A stretch of 64,000 nucleotides of DNA from WJJR01 sp964440935 (GCA_964440935.1 CAYTTY010000001.1:124001-188000); one strand, 5' to 3'; shown: positions 17,815-26,881, numbered from the stretch's first letter. Numbers and translations: made by a program. Notes: generated from the sequence alone by a model not told the origin.

Positions 17815-17855
17815 CACCCTAACCGGAAGCCATTACATGGCTTCCGGTTAGGGTG
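17815..17855. repeat. Perfect 19-bp inverted repeat
   Basis: Arms 17815-17833 and 17837-17855 (CACCCTAACCGGAAGCCAT and its exact complement) with loop TAC. Neither side carries a T-run, so it is not a standard terminator. It could be a transcribed hairpin, an operator or a REP-like element. Confidence 0.85.
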
Positions 17856-18044
17856 AGATACGGCCCCGATGGTCCGACCGTGTTTCGGCGGATGCGCGGT
17901 CGGATAACATGGAATGGTTACCAAGATCTAACCTCTGTTGTAACCTGTTGTGTTAACTTGGCAAAAGCGCATCCGCCCTACGTATAGGGCCCGCTGAGCC
18001 TGGATACTGTAACTCGATTCCCCTTCCACAACCCAAATCACCCG

Positions 18045-18073
18045 TTGCGTTTTCCGCCAAATCAACGTACAAT
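18045..18073 (+). promoter_or_regulatory. Sigma70-like promoter of rpmB
   Basis: -35 TTGCGT (18045-18050), 17-bp spacer, -10 TACAAT (18068-18073); the start codon of rpmB follows about 55 bp later. Confidence 0.7.
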
Positions 18074-18128
18074 GGTCGGTCTTTTTGACCGACGATTCTG
18101 ACAGAGACAAACCAAGGTGAGATGACCG

Positions 18129-18329
18129 ATGGCCAAACGTTGCAGCATAACAGGAAAACATCCGGTGGCGGGGAATAATGTCTCCCACGCCAACAATAAG
18201 ACGAAACGTCGTTTCAATCCCAATCTCGTGTCCAAGCGCATTTGGAACCCGACGCAGAAGCGCTGGGTGCGTATGCGCATTTCGACCAAGGCTCTGAAGA
18301 CGCTTGATAAGAAGGGTTGGGTGCGATAA
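18129..18329 (+). CDS. rpmB: Large-subunit ribosomal protein bL28
   Basis: 66 residues, the normal length, starting MAKRCSITGKHPVAGNN and containing the family block NPNLVSKRIW. bL28 binds 23S rRNA near the E site. Only one Cys (Cys5) is present, so this is a zinc-free form. AAGGTGAG lies upstream of the ATG. It is a single-gene unit with its own promoter and a terminator right behind it. Confidence 0.96.
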   Translation: MAKRCSITGKHPVAGNNVSHANNKTKRRFNPNLVSKRIWNPTQKRWVRMRISTKALKTLDKKGWVR

Positions 18330-18356
18330 CCCGACCGGCTGGCTTCGATGGAAATG

Positions 18357-18385
18357 AAAAAGCCCCGCCATTGGCGGGGCTTTTT
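18357..18385. terminator. Bidirectional terminator between rpmB and the cytochrome gene
   Basis: AAAAAGCCCCGCC, loop ATT, GGCGGGGCTTTTT: a stem with A-run and T-run on both sides, placed between two converging genes. Confidence 0.95.
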
Positions 18386-18408
18386 CTGTTCTACCTGAAT
18401 GTGTCAGA

Positions 18409-19476
18409 CTACCGGTCGCTCTTCATGGTTTGAATGTTGGCCAATCCCGCGATGCCCTCCTGGGAATTGACGAAGTCCTGTGTCCGCTCCAGAACCGCCT
18501 CGGCGTACGCCGGATTGTGCACACCGTAGCTTTGATCCTCGAGGAGCATCAAATAGTTCCAGATTGCACCGAGCTCGTCGGCAGAGCGCTGCACCCCCGG
18601 TATGATATGATCGTGATCGTCGATCCAGCCAAGAGCGATCAAATCATCACGCAACGCTTCAAGGTCGTCGGTAAAGGGACCCTGATAGTCGCGTGTGAAG
18701 GTTGTTCCGTCCGTTGCCGAGCCGAAATTGTGGCAGGTGCATCCGGGGATATTCACGCGTTCGGAACCGCGATAGTTGTAAACAATTTTGTAGGTGTGTC
18801 CGCCCGCCAGAGCATTCTCCGGAACGCCGGCCATGTGGCAGGTGACGCATCCGTTGCTGATCGCATTATTGTGCGCCGCGTCGGATGGATACGCACCCTG
18901 GCCGAACTCGTACGCCCCTTGCCCACTGAGAATATTGGTCTGTGGACCGTGGTGCGGTCCCCAGTACGGGCTTTGGACAATCTCGCCATCGTTGAAACCG
19001 GGGGAGGGATTGCGAACCTGGTGGCACACCGCGCACTCGTTACTGGTGCCCTTATCGTACGTGCCACCCTGATTCACCAGCACTGCGCCTTCTTGCCGTA
19101 AACTGAAGTTTTCGCGGGTGTGTGGCGCGTGACAGGTGAAGCAACCGATACGCGACGAGAATTCCACCGGGATGGCCTCGCCGGTGTTCACGTAGTGTTG
19201 ATGTCCCTCGTTCGTGTGACAGCGTGAACACTCGGGGGTAATGTCATCGCCACGACGAAGATAGGTGTCGCCGGTGTTGTGTTTCGAGTCTTCAAACTCC
19301 GTTTGGAAAGGTGCGAGTAACACCGCCAATTCATCATCATACTGATCGGTATGGCAGTTCATGCATGATGCGGTCCCGGCCGGCCCCTGGGGACCCTGAT
19401 CGCCTTCGCATCCTGTCAATCCGACTGCCAAGATGGCCATTGCCAGCATCATCCATCCCAGTGCAATCTTTTTCAT
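18409..19476 (-). CDS. Multihaem c-type cytochrome lipoprotein
   Basis: 355 residues. The signal ends at Cys23 (AVGLTGC), so the protein is probably lipid-anchored. A short collagen-like stretch follows (GDQGPQGPAG). Five CXXCH haem sites are visible: CMNCH 38-42, CSRCH 83-87, CFTCH 112-116, CAVCH 148-152 and CVTCH 210-214. A sixth site is irregular: CTCH at 246-249, one residue short. Many extra His residues could be distal haem ligands. It resembles periplasmic electron carriers of the cytochrome c3/c7/c554 kind, probably passing electrons across the envelope. No partner reductase is encoded nearby, so the acceptor is unknown. It has a strong ribosome-binding site (AGGAGGGA). Confidence 0.88.
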   Translation of the reverse strand: MKKIALGWMMLAMAILAVGLTGCEGDQGPQGPAGTASCMNCHTDQYDDELAVLLAPFQTEFEDSKHNTGDTYLRRGDDITPECSRCHTNEGHQHYVNTGEAIPVEFSSRIGCFTCHAPHTRENFSLRQEGAVLVNQGGTYDKGTSNECAVCHQVRNPSPGFNDGEIVQSPYWGPHHGPQTNILSGQGAYEFGQGAYPSDAAHNNAISNGCVTCHMAGVPENALAGGHTYKIVYNYRGSERVNIPGCTCHNFGSATDGTTFTRDYQGPFTDDLEALRDDLIALGWIDDHDHIIPGVQRSADELGAIWNYLMLLEDQSYGVHNPAYAEAVLERTQDFVNSQEGIAGLANIQTMKSDR

Positions 19477-19699
19477 CTGTTCCCTCCTATCAACACTCCT
19501 TGTCCATTGCTTCCATGATTGCGCATATGTTCACAAACTTACTCCACTTTCATCATCATCGGCACGCTTGTCAAGGAAATACACCTTTAATCAGGTCTGG
19601 TTTTGCCCGCTTTTGACAACCCTAAGTTGAAAGGCGCGTTCAAAATAGGCGCATCTTGAACGTGCCGAATAAGTTGTCACTGTAATGTCAGTGAAGCGG

Positions 19700-21712
19700 C
19701 TATGACGATTTTGCCTCCTTGGTGAGCTTGTTTTCATCCCATATCGTGACTTTGAGCTTTTGGGCCTTATCGTACTTCGAGCCGGGATCCTCACCGACGA
19801 CAACAACATCGGTGTTCTTGGAAACCGATCCAGTCACCCGCCCCCCGGCATCCTCGATCAACTTCTTTGCTTCATCGCGTTTCAGGCTGGGCAACGTTCC
19901 AGTGACGACAAACGTCATGCCATCAAACGGGAGTTTGGTGGCAGACCGTTTAGTGACAGTGGGGAACTCGACACCGCCCTTCTGAAGCTTCTTCAGTAGA
20001 TCCTTGGTCTGGCTGAGTGAAAAGAACTGGTGAATCGATTCGGCCACTTTCGGGCCGATTTCATTGACCGCTTCGAGATCCTCTTTCGAGGCCTCTGCAA
20101 TCGCATCAATCGTTCCAAATTCACTGGCGAGCACGCGTGCGATGTGTTCTCCGACGTGGTTGATGCCCAACGCGGCGATCAATTGATGCAATTCGGGATG
20201 ACGTGCCCTGTCGATCGCATCGAGGAGATTCTGCGCGAGCTTATCGCCCATGCGTTCAAATTCGAGGAGTTGGTCTTTGGTGAGGAAGTAGATATCGGCC
20301 GGATCAGTGACCGTCTCACTCTCGACCAACTGTTCGATCCACTTTCCGCCGAGGCCATCGACGTCGACACCGTTCTTCGACACAAAGTGCGCCAATCGCT
20401 CTTTGACCTGTGCGGGGCAGGCGAGGTTGGTGCATTTGTAGAATGCGGAACCTTCTTCGCGCAGCACTTCGGCGCCACAGGCCGGGCATTGCTTGGGGAA
20501 TTGAAATGGCTTCGAGCGGTTCTTCTTGTCTGTGGATACCACCTTCACAACTTCGGGGATCACATCGCCCGCGCGACGCACGATCACCTTGTCGCCGACG
20601 CGCACATCTTTGCGCCGCACGTCATCTTCATTGTGCAGGCTGGCTCGTCGCACCTCGACACCGCCGACACGTACTGGCTTCAGCACCGCCACCGGGCTGA
20701 CAATCCCAGTCCGGCCCACTTGAACGATGATATCGTCGACTGTAGTTGATTCCTCCTGTGCGGGGAATTTCCACGCCACCGCCCAACGGGGGTGATGCGA
20801 GACCGCACCGAGACGATTCTGGTAATCGAATTCGTTGACCTTGATGACCGTACCATCGGTCTCTTCATCGAGATCAGCGCGTGTCTCGCCGATCTCGTCA
20901 TGTGCCTTGATTACATCATCGGTGTTCTTCCGCAGACCGACCAACTTGTGCACGCGAAACCCGCATTCCTTCAGGAAATCGAGCGCATCGGATTGTCTGT
21001 TCAGATCGATACCTTCGTATCGGCCGATGCCGTAGGCGTAGAAGACAAGTGGCCGGGACGCCGTGATTTGGGGATCGAGTTGGCGTAATGACCCGGCGGC
21101 GGCATTGCGTGGATTGGCAAAGGGCTCCTCGTCCTTCTTCTCACGCTCGCGATTCAGTTCCGCAAACGGCTTGCGCCCCAGTACCACCTCGCCACGAACA
21201 TCGAGAATCGACGGGTACGTTTGGCACAGTAAACGCAACGGTATTGACCCGACCGTCTTCAGATTGGCGGTGACGTTCTCGCCAGTAGTGCCATTGCCGC
21301 GTGTCGATCCCATAACCAGGATACCATTTTCATAAGTGAGTTCGACGGCGAGGCCATCGAGTTTGGGCTCGGTTGTGTAGGTTGGTTCGTCACCGCTCAG
21401 TCGTTTGACGACCCGCTTGTGGAAGTCGAGGAACTCTTCTTTTTGTGTCACCTTGTCCAGCGACAGCATCGGGACATGATGCCGGACCGGATCGAATGTC
21501 CCGGATGGTTCTGCACCAACCTTTTGTGTCGGTGAATCCGGCGTGACTGCATCAGGGTATTCCTTCTCCAACTCGACCAATCGATCGAACAGACGGTCGT
21601 ATGCCGCGTCACTGATCTCCGGATCATCGCGCACGTAGTAACGGTGTGCGTGATAGCGGAGCTTCTCGCGCAGATCGTCGATTTCCTGTTGGACTTTCTT
21701 CGGTATGGCCAT
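19700..21712 (-). CDS. ligA: NAD-dependent DNA ligase LigA
   Basis: 670 residues, typical length. It seals nicks in replication and repair using NAD. The adenylated lysine is Lys117 in TEPKLDGLAVEL; an N-terminal Ia domain with HAHRYYVRDD precedes it. The zinc finger (CPACG ... CTNLACPAQ), a helix-hairpin-helix region (about 500-585) and a C-terminal BRCT domain (about 592-668, LPFDGMTFVVTGTLP) are all present. It stands alone on the minus strand, with the divergent tol operon on its 5' side. Confidence 0.97.
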   Translation of the reverse strand: MAIPKKVQQEIDDLREKLRYHAHRYYVRDDPEISDAAYDRLFDRLVELEKEYPDAVTPDSPTQKVGAEPSGTFDPVRHHVPMLSLDKVTQKEEFLDFHKRVVKRLSGDEPTYTTEPKLDGLAVELTYENGILVMGSTRGNGTTGENVTANLKTVGSIPLRLLCQTYPSILDVRGEVVLGRKPFAELNREREKKDEEPFANPRNAAAGSLRQLDPQITASRPLVFYAYGIGRYEGIDLNRQSDALDFLKECGFRVHKLVGLRKNTDDVIKAHDEIGETRADLDEETDGTVIKVNEFDYQNRLGAVSHHPRWAVAWKFPAQEESTTVDDIIVQVGRTGIVSPVAVLKPVRVGGVEVRRASLHNEDDVRRKDVRVGDKVIVRRAGDVIPEVVKVVSTDKKNRSKPFQFPKQCPACGAEVLREEGSAFYKCTNLACPAQVKERLAHFVSKNGVDVDGLGGKWIEQLVESETVTDPADIYFLTKDQLLEFERMGDKLAQNLLDAIDRARHPELHQLIAALGINHVGEHIARVLASEFGTIDAIAEASKEDLEAVNEIGPKVAESIHQFFSLSQTKDLLKKLQKGGVEFPTVTKRSATKLPFDGMTFVVTGTLPSLKRDEAKKLIEDAGGRVTGSVSKNTDVVVVGEDPGSKYDKAQKLKVTIWDENKLTKEAKSS

Positions 21713-22093
21713 AGATGCTCAGTTCCTTGAACTTGCTCTATGTGGCCCAGATGGGGCTTTATCCATCAGGGCTCGCTTAACTCACAATGGAACTCTTTAC
21801 GAACCTGATAATGTCTCAGACCTCACTTTTGAGATTGACCGCATTTCAGTCCAATTGGAACCACATGTGTAAAACTGACATAGCCGCACGCCGGGGTCAA
21901 GGCGGTTGTGAAGAGGGGGGATACGGTCGTCTTGCGATACGTTTCCGAGTTCACAGGGGCAACATGGCCATGCTCCGTGCGCAGCACTGTCAGGTTTAAT
22001 CCTTGACTGATTTGCGGTTCCATGGGATATAGCCCGAGGTGCGGCAGGCGGGCCGCATTTCTGTAGAATTGTGACACAAATGGAGGGGCTCAT
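21713..22093. other. Intergenic region between ligA and tolQ
   Basis: 381 bp between divergent genes. It contains copy B of a palindromic repeat (21739-21795). The remainder should hold promoters for both sides, but I cannot point to a convincing -35/-10 pair. No coding region is seen. Confidence 0.65.
21739..21795. repeat. Palindromic intergenic repeat, copy B
   Basis: Same block order as 6824-6880: ATGTGGCCC, GATGG, GGCTTT, CCATCAGGGC, CTCACA, TGGAA. The stem is GCCCAGATGG/CCATCAGGGC with one mismatch. The two copies are about 15 kb apart. Confidence 0.6.
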
Positions 22094-22849
22094 TTGCAGA
22101 CATCGGTGATCGGGTTTCAGGTGGCGCTCATGGGTGGGAATATTTGGTCCATGATTGCCGAGTCGGGCTTTTTCGCGCAGTTCATTCTGGCCATCTTGTT
22201 GGTTTTCTCAGTCGTCAGTTGGGCAGCTATCATCAAGAAATGGAAGACGTTCCGGCGTCTCGATGCCGACGCGGCGCAGTTCCGCTCGCTGTTTCGTCGC
22301 GGCCGCCGTCTGGCCGATCGCATGGCGGCACTGGGATCGCTGCGGCACACGCCCCATTGGCGGCTGCTCGATGCCGGACTGAAGGAGGCGGTGGCATTCT
22401 CGGAGCAAAACCGCGGTGGAGAATCGTCGCCAGATGCCTGGTACGATCTCACGCCGGGACAAAAGCAAGCGGTCTCCGATACCCTGCAGCGGGTGATTCA
22501 GGAAGAGATCTCGAAGCTGGAATCCTGGACAATTTTCCTGGCTACCGTTGGTAATGCCTCGCCGTTTTTGGGACTTCTCGGTACGGTCTGGGGCATTATG
22601 GACTCGTTCATCGGTATCGGCGTCACCGGTTCGGCCTCGCTGGCGGTTGTGGCTCCCGGTATTGCGGAGGCATTGATTGCCACGGCAGCCGGTTTGGGCG
22701 CCGCGATCCCGGCGGTGATTGCCTATAACTGGAGTACTCGCAAGCTGCGGATGATCGGCGATGATTTCTCAAACATCTCACTCGAAATTCTAACGGAGCT
22801 GACCAAAGAAAATGCTCGTGAAGCCTCGGACATATCACGCGCTCTCTGA
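22094..22849 (+). CDS. tolQ: TolQ/ExbB/MotA-type proton channel subunit
   Basis: 251 residues with a TTG start chosen because GGAGGGG lies 5 nt upstream. Three membrane segments: one near the N-terminus (GFFAQFILAILLVFSVVSW) and two toward the C-terminus, in the family block GNASPFLGLLGTVWGIMDSF and ALIATAAGLGAAIPAVIAYN. With the ExbD/TolR-like protein it uses the proton gradient to energise TolA. First gene of the tol-pal cluster; it overlaps the next gene by 38 bp. Confidence 0.93.
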   Translation: MQTSVIGFQVALMGGNIWSMIAESGFFAQFILAILLVFSVVSWAAIIKKWKTFRRLDADAAQFRSLFRRGRRLADRMAALGSLRHTPHWRLLDAGLKEAVAFSEQNRGGESSPDAWYDLTPGQKQAVSDTLQRVIQEEISKLESWTIFLATVGNASPFLGLLGTVWGIMDSFIGIGVTGSASLAVVAPGIAEALIATAAGLGAAIPAVIAYNWSTRKLRMIGDDFSNISLEILTELTKENAREASDISRAL

Positions 22850-23255
22850 GATCAACGTGACCAATCTGGTCGATGTGGTCCTGGTGCTGCTGATCGTCTT
22901 TATGATCACCGCGCCGCTGCTTCAAAGCGGTATCGATGTGGCATTGCCCAGGACGACTGCCACATCAGATGAGCTCTCGGAAGGTATTGTTGTGACGATC
23001 ACCGAAGAGGGGGGCGTGTTTATCGACGATGTTTATCGTCCGGCCGACAAGTGGGAGGCCGAACTCGAACGCGTCATCAAGCAGAAGCCTGACAAGAAAG
23101 GATATCTGCGTGCTGATGAGTCGGTTGCGTACGGCCAAGTCGTCGCCGTGCTGAGTGCCATGAAGCGTTTTGGACTCAGTGATGTCGGTCTGGTTACGCG
23201 TCCGGTCGAGGAAGAAGAACGCCGCCAGCAACCGGTCGGGGACAGTTGGGGGTAG
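22812..23255 (+). CDS. tolR: TolR/ExbD-type channel partner
   Basis: 147 residues with one N-terminal membrane segment (VDVVLVLLIVFMITAPLLQ) preceded by the family start SEINVTNLVD; the Asp in TNLVDVVLVLL is the proton-carrying residue in this family. The periplasmic part ends with YGQVVAVLSAMKRFGLSDVG, as in ExbD. Its start lies 38 bp inside tolQ. It is named TolR from its position in front of tolA/tolB/pal; ExbD is the alternative. Confidence 0.92.
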   Translation: MLVKPRTYHALSEINVTNLVDVVLVLLIVFMITAPLLQSGIDVALPRTTATSDELSEGIVVTITEEGGVFIDDVYRPADKWEAELERVIKQKPDKKGYLRADESVAYGQVVAVLSAMKRFGLSDVGLVTRPVEEEERRQQPVGDSWG

Positions 23256-23258
23256 AGG

Positions 23259-24008
23259 GTGCGCCGCGAATTGACTTGGTCTATCGCACTCCATCTCGCC
23301 GTGATCATCGGGGGAGCTCTCTTGGCGCCGCTCGGTAGCTTCGGCGATAGCCACTCCCGCCCGATGGACATCATCAGCGTGGGGCTGGTGGCGTCGACGC
23401 CGAATGAGCCGGGGCCGGCTGTGCCAATGCCGGAGGTACCGACACCGGAGCCGGCAATGGACGATGCGGTAGCGATTAAGCCAGAATCCGACCTCACCAG
23501 AGAAGAAGTGACCCCGGAGGAAGAGCCTATTCCGGAAGATCCTGAAGAGGAAGAACCACCGTCAGTGGAGCCGGAAGAAGAACCTGAGGATCAGGAGGGA
23601 CAGCAGCAGGCAGACACGGATACTGTCTCAACTCAACAATTCGCTCAAGCAGATACCCAACTGGGAACGACTGGAAGCATTACGCAGGGAGCGGGTTCCG
23701 GGGGTGATGTTTGGGGTGTGGAAACAGACGCCTCGGTCAATCCGTATCACCGACGCGGCTTCATTTCCATTCGCAATAATTGGCGTAACCCTGCGACTGG
23801 TCCTCGGCCACTAAAATGTGTTGTCCGGTTTCACATCGATCGCTCAGGCGTGATTGATGATGTTGTTCTCGAAAGTTCCTCTGGGAACGCATTGTTCGAC
23901 CGCCAGGCCGTGCGGGCGGTCAAGATGACCGAATCGTGGGAACAATTCCCGAAGTTCTGGGAGGAAGATGAGCAGATCATACATCTTGAATTCGAATATA
24001 GACCATAG
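23259..24008 (+). CDS. TolA/TonB-like energy transducer
   Basis: 249 residues from a GTG start (AGAGG just upstream). An N-terminal anchor (LTWSIALHLAVIIGGALLAP) is followed by a Pro/Glu-rich periplasm-spanning linker (residues about 45-115, many PEEEP-like repeats), and the last about 90 residues form a TonB-C-like domain (VVRFHIDRSGVIDDVVLESS, FDRQAVRAV). In this cluster it plays the TolA part, linking the inner-membrane motor to TolB/Pal. Sequence alone does not separate TolA from TonB; a TonB role for the receptor at 1-2682 is also possible. It overlaps tolB by 41 bp. Confidence 0.85.
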   Translation: MRRELTWSIALHLAVIIGGALLAPLGSFGDSHSRPMDIISVGLVASTPNEPGPAVPMPEVPTPEPAMDDAVAIKPESDLTREEVTPEEEPIPEDPEEEEPPSVEPEEEPEDQEGQQQADTDTVSTQQFAQADTQLGTTGSITQGAGSGGDVWGVETDASVNPYHRRGFISIRNNWRNPATGPRPLKCVVRFHIDRSGVIDDVVLESSSGNALFDRQAVRAVKMTESWEQFPKFWEEDEQIIHLEFEYRP

Positions 24009-25347
24009 CGCAACCTCCACACGCCGCCTTCTGAGGCTTCGTGTCGGCTTGCTGGTAACGCTCTGCGGCATCTGGGTCCTCGGACTAGTCGGCAACGCCA
24101 ACGCCGGTAAGATTCCCGAGGTTTATGGACGGGTCTTCAAGACATACGGCGAATTTGATCCGGTCCGCATCGGCATCGCTGAACTGACTGTCGAAGACGA
24201 TGGTGGCACCGGCTATCAAGCCGATCTCCTGGCCGCCGAGATTGGCCAGATCGTTTATGACGATCTCGATTTTGCTTACCTCTTTGAGTCGTTACGCCCC
24301 GACACCACCTACCTGCGCATTATGGGCATAACCGAGATCGATCTGCGCGGGTGGCGTCATCTGGGGGCCGAGTATCTGATCGAGGGCGAGATTGAAGTCG
24401 ACGATAACGAACTATCAGTGTCGTACATCCTTAACGATCTGGTGAACGGACGCCAGGTGTTCCAGCGACGGCTTAAATCAAAACGCGACAATATCCGTCT
24501 GCTGGCGCATGTGTTGTCGGATGAGGTCTACGAGGAAATCGCCAATCGGCCCGGTATTTTCCAGACGCGAATAGCCTATCTCCACGGTAGCGGTGACTAT
24601 AAAGAAGTCCACATCTGCGACTACGACGGCGCCAACGACTACGCAGTCACTGCTGACCGGTCAATCGTGGTGACACCGCGCTGGGCGGGATCGAATACAC
24701 TCTCTTACACATCTTACCGGGAGGGTAATCCCGATGTGTGGCTGCTCGATCTTTCGAAAGACCGAGCCGAGAAGTTTTCCTCCTACCCGGGGCTGAATTC
24801 AGGATGCTCCTGGTCCGCTGACGGACGGCGGTATGTGCTGTCTCTGACGGTTGACGGCAATCCGGAGATCTACATCGGAGACCGGAACAGCCAGCGTCCC
24901 CGCCGCCTCACCTTCTCCCCGGGGATCGACACCTCGCCGACGTTTTCTCCCGATGGCAAGCGGATCATTTTTACGTCAGATCGGGCAGGGACGCCCCAGC
25001 TGTATATTATGGATGATGACGGGGCCAACGTTCGGCGGATCACCTACGAGGGCAACTATAATGAATCGCCGAACTGGTCGCCGACCATGGACTTGATCGT
25101 CTACGTGACCCGGATCGACGGTTTATTTCAGATTATGACGGCCCGTCCCGACGGGTCCGAAGCTCGTCAATTGACCGAAGTGGGCTCAAATGAAAACCCG
25201 CACTGGTCTCCGGATGGGCTGCATATCGTCTTTTCATCGAATCGCTCCGGGACGTACGAGATCTACACCATGAACTATGACAAATCGGGGGTGTTGCGCC
25301 GGGTGACCACCACAGGCAACAACACCAACTCGAGTTGGTCGCCCTGA
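23968..25347 (+). CDS. tolB: Tol-Pal system protein TolB
   Basis: 459 residues; the ATG at 23968 follows GGGAGGAAG, although it lies within the preceding gene. Signal segment about 23-46 (LLVTLCGIWVLGLVGNANA). The N-terminal TolB domain comes first, then a six-bladed propeller with repeated PD40 motifs: SWSADGRRYVLSL, TFSPDGKRIIFTSDR, NWSPTMDLIVYVT and HWSPDGLHIVFSSNRSGTYE. TolB is the periplasmic partner of Pal and TolA, needed for outer-membrane invagination during division. Confidence 0.95.
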   Translation: MSRSYILNSNIDHSATSTRRLLRLRVGLLVTLCGIWVLGLVGNANAGKIPEVYGRVFKTYGEFDPVRIGIAELTVEDDGGTGYQADLLAAEIGQIVYDDLDFAYLFESLRPDTTYLRIMGITEIDLRGWRHLGAEYLIEGEIEVDDNELSVSYILNDLVNGRQVFQRRLKSKRDNIRLLAHVLSDEVYEEIANRPGIFQTRIAYLHGSGDYKEVHICDYDGANDYAVTADRSIVVTPRWAGSNTLSYTSYREGNPDVWLLDLSKDRAEKFSSYPGLNSGCSWSADGRRYVLSLTVDGNPEIYIGDRNSQRPRRLTFSPGIDTSPTFSPDGKRIIFTSDRAGTPQLYIMDDDGANVRRITYEGNYNESPNWSPTMDLIVYVTRIDGLFQIMTARPDGSEARQLTEVGSNENPHWSPDGLHIVFSSNRSGTYEIYTMNYDKSGVLRRVTTTGNNTNSSWSP

Positions 25348-25471
25348 GGGCTGGCAAGAGGATCGGCAGTTTGCGGGAATTCTATTGACGAACTCACCGG
25401 GCCAATCTATATCAGGACGTCGTCTACGTTGGGGACAACTGTACGGGTTTACATTCAAGGAGGGCGGAGTG

Positions 25472-25990
25472 TTGAAACGGTACTTACTATCAGGTCTCAT
25501 TCTTGCGGTCATGTTCGCAGGATGCGGCGGGGGGCAAGACGGTGCACAACGGGATGTGACCGAACGGCCTGGTGGAGCGGATACGGGCGAAGAAACTACG
25601 CCGGGTGGTGAGGCAGAGCGTCCGCCGGAGCGCGATGTCACCACCATCGATGAAGCGATCAGCAACATGCGGACGATTTACTTTGCCTTTGATAAGTACA
25701 ACCTCCGTGATGATGCCAAGCGCAACCTCGAGCACAATGCCGAGATTCTTAAAGAGAACCCCGGTATCGACATCGTGATCGGGGGCCATTGTGACGAACG
25801 CGGCACCAACGAGTACAACTTGGCGCTCGGGGAGCGTAGGGCGAAAGCCGCACGCGACTACCTCGTTAGGCTGGGGGTGTCGGAGGATCGATTGGCGGTT
25901 CGGTCGTACGGAGAAGAGCGGCCGGTCGCAATGGGTCACAATGAAGAGGCGTGGGCGAAGAATCGTCGGGCCGAGTTCTCGCGTCGGTAA
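25472..25990 (+). CDS. pal: Peptidoglycan-associated lipoprotein Pal
   Basis: About 172 residues from TTG 25472 (GTG 25469 also possible): AGGAGG lies 8 nt upstream and a lipoprotein signal follows (KRYLLSGLILAVMFAGC). The mature N-terminus is low-complexity, rich in Gly/Glu/Pro. The OmpA-like peptidoglycan-binding domain spans the last about 110 residues: IYFAFDKYNLRDDAKRNLE, IGGHCDERGTNEYNLALGERRA and AVRSYGEERPV. Pal tethers the outer membrane to the cell wall. A terminator follows directly. Confidence 0.95.
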   Translation: MKRYLLSGLILAVMFAGCGGGQDGAQRDVTERPGGADTGEETTPGGEAERPPERDVTTIDEAISNMRTIYFAFDKYNLRDDAKRNLEHNAEILKENPGIDIVIGGHCDERGTNEYNLALGERRAKAARDYLVRLGVSEDRLAVRSYGEERPVAMGHNEEAWAKNRRAEFSRR

Positions 25991-26017
25991 GCGGCGACCT
26001 TTATAGTGATGTAATTT

Positions 26018-26058
26018 GGGGGTGGGATACGACAGGATCGTTTCCCGCCCCGTTTTTT
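26018..26058 (+). terminator. Terminator between pal and cpoB
   Basis: Stem GGGGTGGGATACGA / TCGTTTCCCGCCCC (one wobble, one mismatch) with a short loop, followed by GTTTTTT. It separates pal from the TPR gene, so the last tol gene is either read through to or has its own promoter. Confidence 0.85.
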
Positions 26059-26101
26059 CCCCGGGGCAGTATCGATCGACTGACAGTCAGGGGGATCGAT
26101 G

Positions 26102-26881
26102 ATGAATCTGAAACGAGCCAAGACAATTAGACCGATGATGCGGAATGGCGTCATTCTTATTGTAGGGTTGCTGATTTCCGCCGGCTGTGCATCGCGAGCC
26201 GAAATCAGCAAGATGTCCACCCAATTGGACTACCTGGAAGCATCGCAAAAGCGAATGGAGCGTGATCTCATTCGGATCGACTCCCTGGTGACGGAGAACA
26301 CGGAGGCGGCCAACCGGACGCGCGCCGATGTGGGAGCCTCGCTCGACGAGTTCCGTCGTGATGCACTCACCATGCGTGAGGCCATCGACGAATTGCGCCG
26401 GCAGATCGAACGCCGGCCTCCCCAAGTGATCTATCAGCCTGTACCCGGTGGTACTGACACTTCGTCCACCGACACCGGAGTAACGACGGCCGACGTGATC
26501 CCTGATATCGATCCATCGCAACTGTACGAGAATGCCTTCCTCGACGTCCGCAAGGGGAACTACGAGTTGGCGATACAGCAATTTCGGGATGTGCTCGAGT
26601 TCTTTGGTAGCACCGATTATGCGCCCAATGCCCGTTACTGGATCGGGGAATGCTATTATTCGCTGGAACAGTATGATTCGGCGATCGTTGAGTTCGATGC
26701 GCTTTTGGAGAACCACCCGATGTCGGAGCGTATTCCGACGGCCCTGTACAAAATGGGGCGCTGTTACGAAGAATTGGGTCGGCCAACACGAGCACGTACG
26801 TATTATGAGCGAGTGATCAATGAGTATCCGAACTCACTTGAGGCAAAACCGTCGCAGAGTCGACTGGCGCAGATCCGTTAA
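26102..26881 (+). CDS. cpoB: CpoB/YbgF-type Tol-Pal accessory TPR lipoprotein
   Basis: 259 residues; ATG 26102 is preferred to the adjacent ATG 26099 because GGGGG is then 7 nt away. Signal with lipobox LLISAGC, then a coiled coil (ISKMSTQLDYLEASQKRMER) as in CpoB, and C-terminal tetratricopeptide repeats (LYENAFLDVRKGNYELAIQQ, ARYWIGECYYSLEQYDSAIV, ALYKMGRCYEELGRPTRART). In E. coli CpoB links Tol motion to PBP1B activity. Unlike E. coli CpoB it appears lipid-anchored. Confidence 0.9.
   Translation: MNLKRAKTIRPMMRNGVILIVGLLISAGCASRAEISKMSTQLDYLEASQKRMERDLIRIDSLVTENTEAANRTRADVGASLDEFRRDALTMREAIDELRRQIERRPPQVIYQPVPGGTDTSSTDTGVTTADVIPDIDPSQLYENAFLDVRKGNYELAIQQFRDVLEFFGSTDYAPNARYWIGECYYSLEQYDSAIVEFDALLENHPMSERIPTALYKMGRCYEELGRPTRARTYYERVINEYPNSLEAKPSQSRLAQIR

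Larger units (their letters stand above)
17722..18128. other. Divergent intergenic region (regulator / rpmB)
   Basis: 407 bp between the divergently transcribed response regulator and rpmB. It holds a perfect 19-bp inverted repeat (17815-17855) and the rpmB promoter (18045-18073). I find no credible coding sequence. Confidence 0.75.

Noticed and set aside
17928..18371. Minus-strand open frame over rpmB
   Set aside because: rpmB with its promoter and terminator explains the region.
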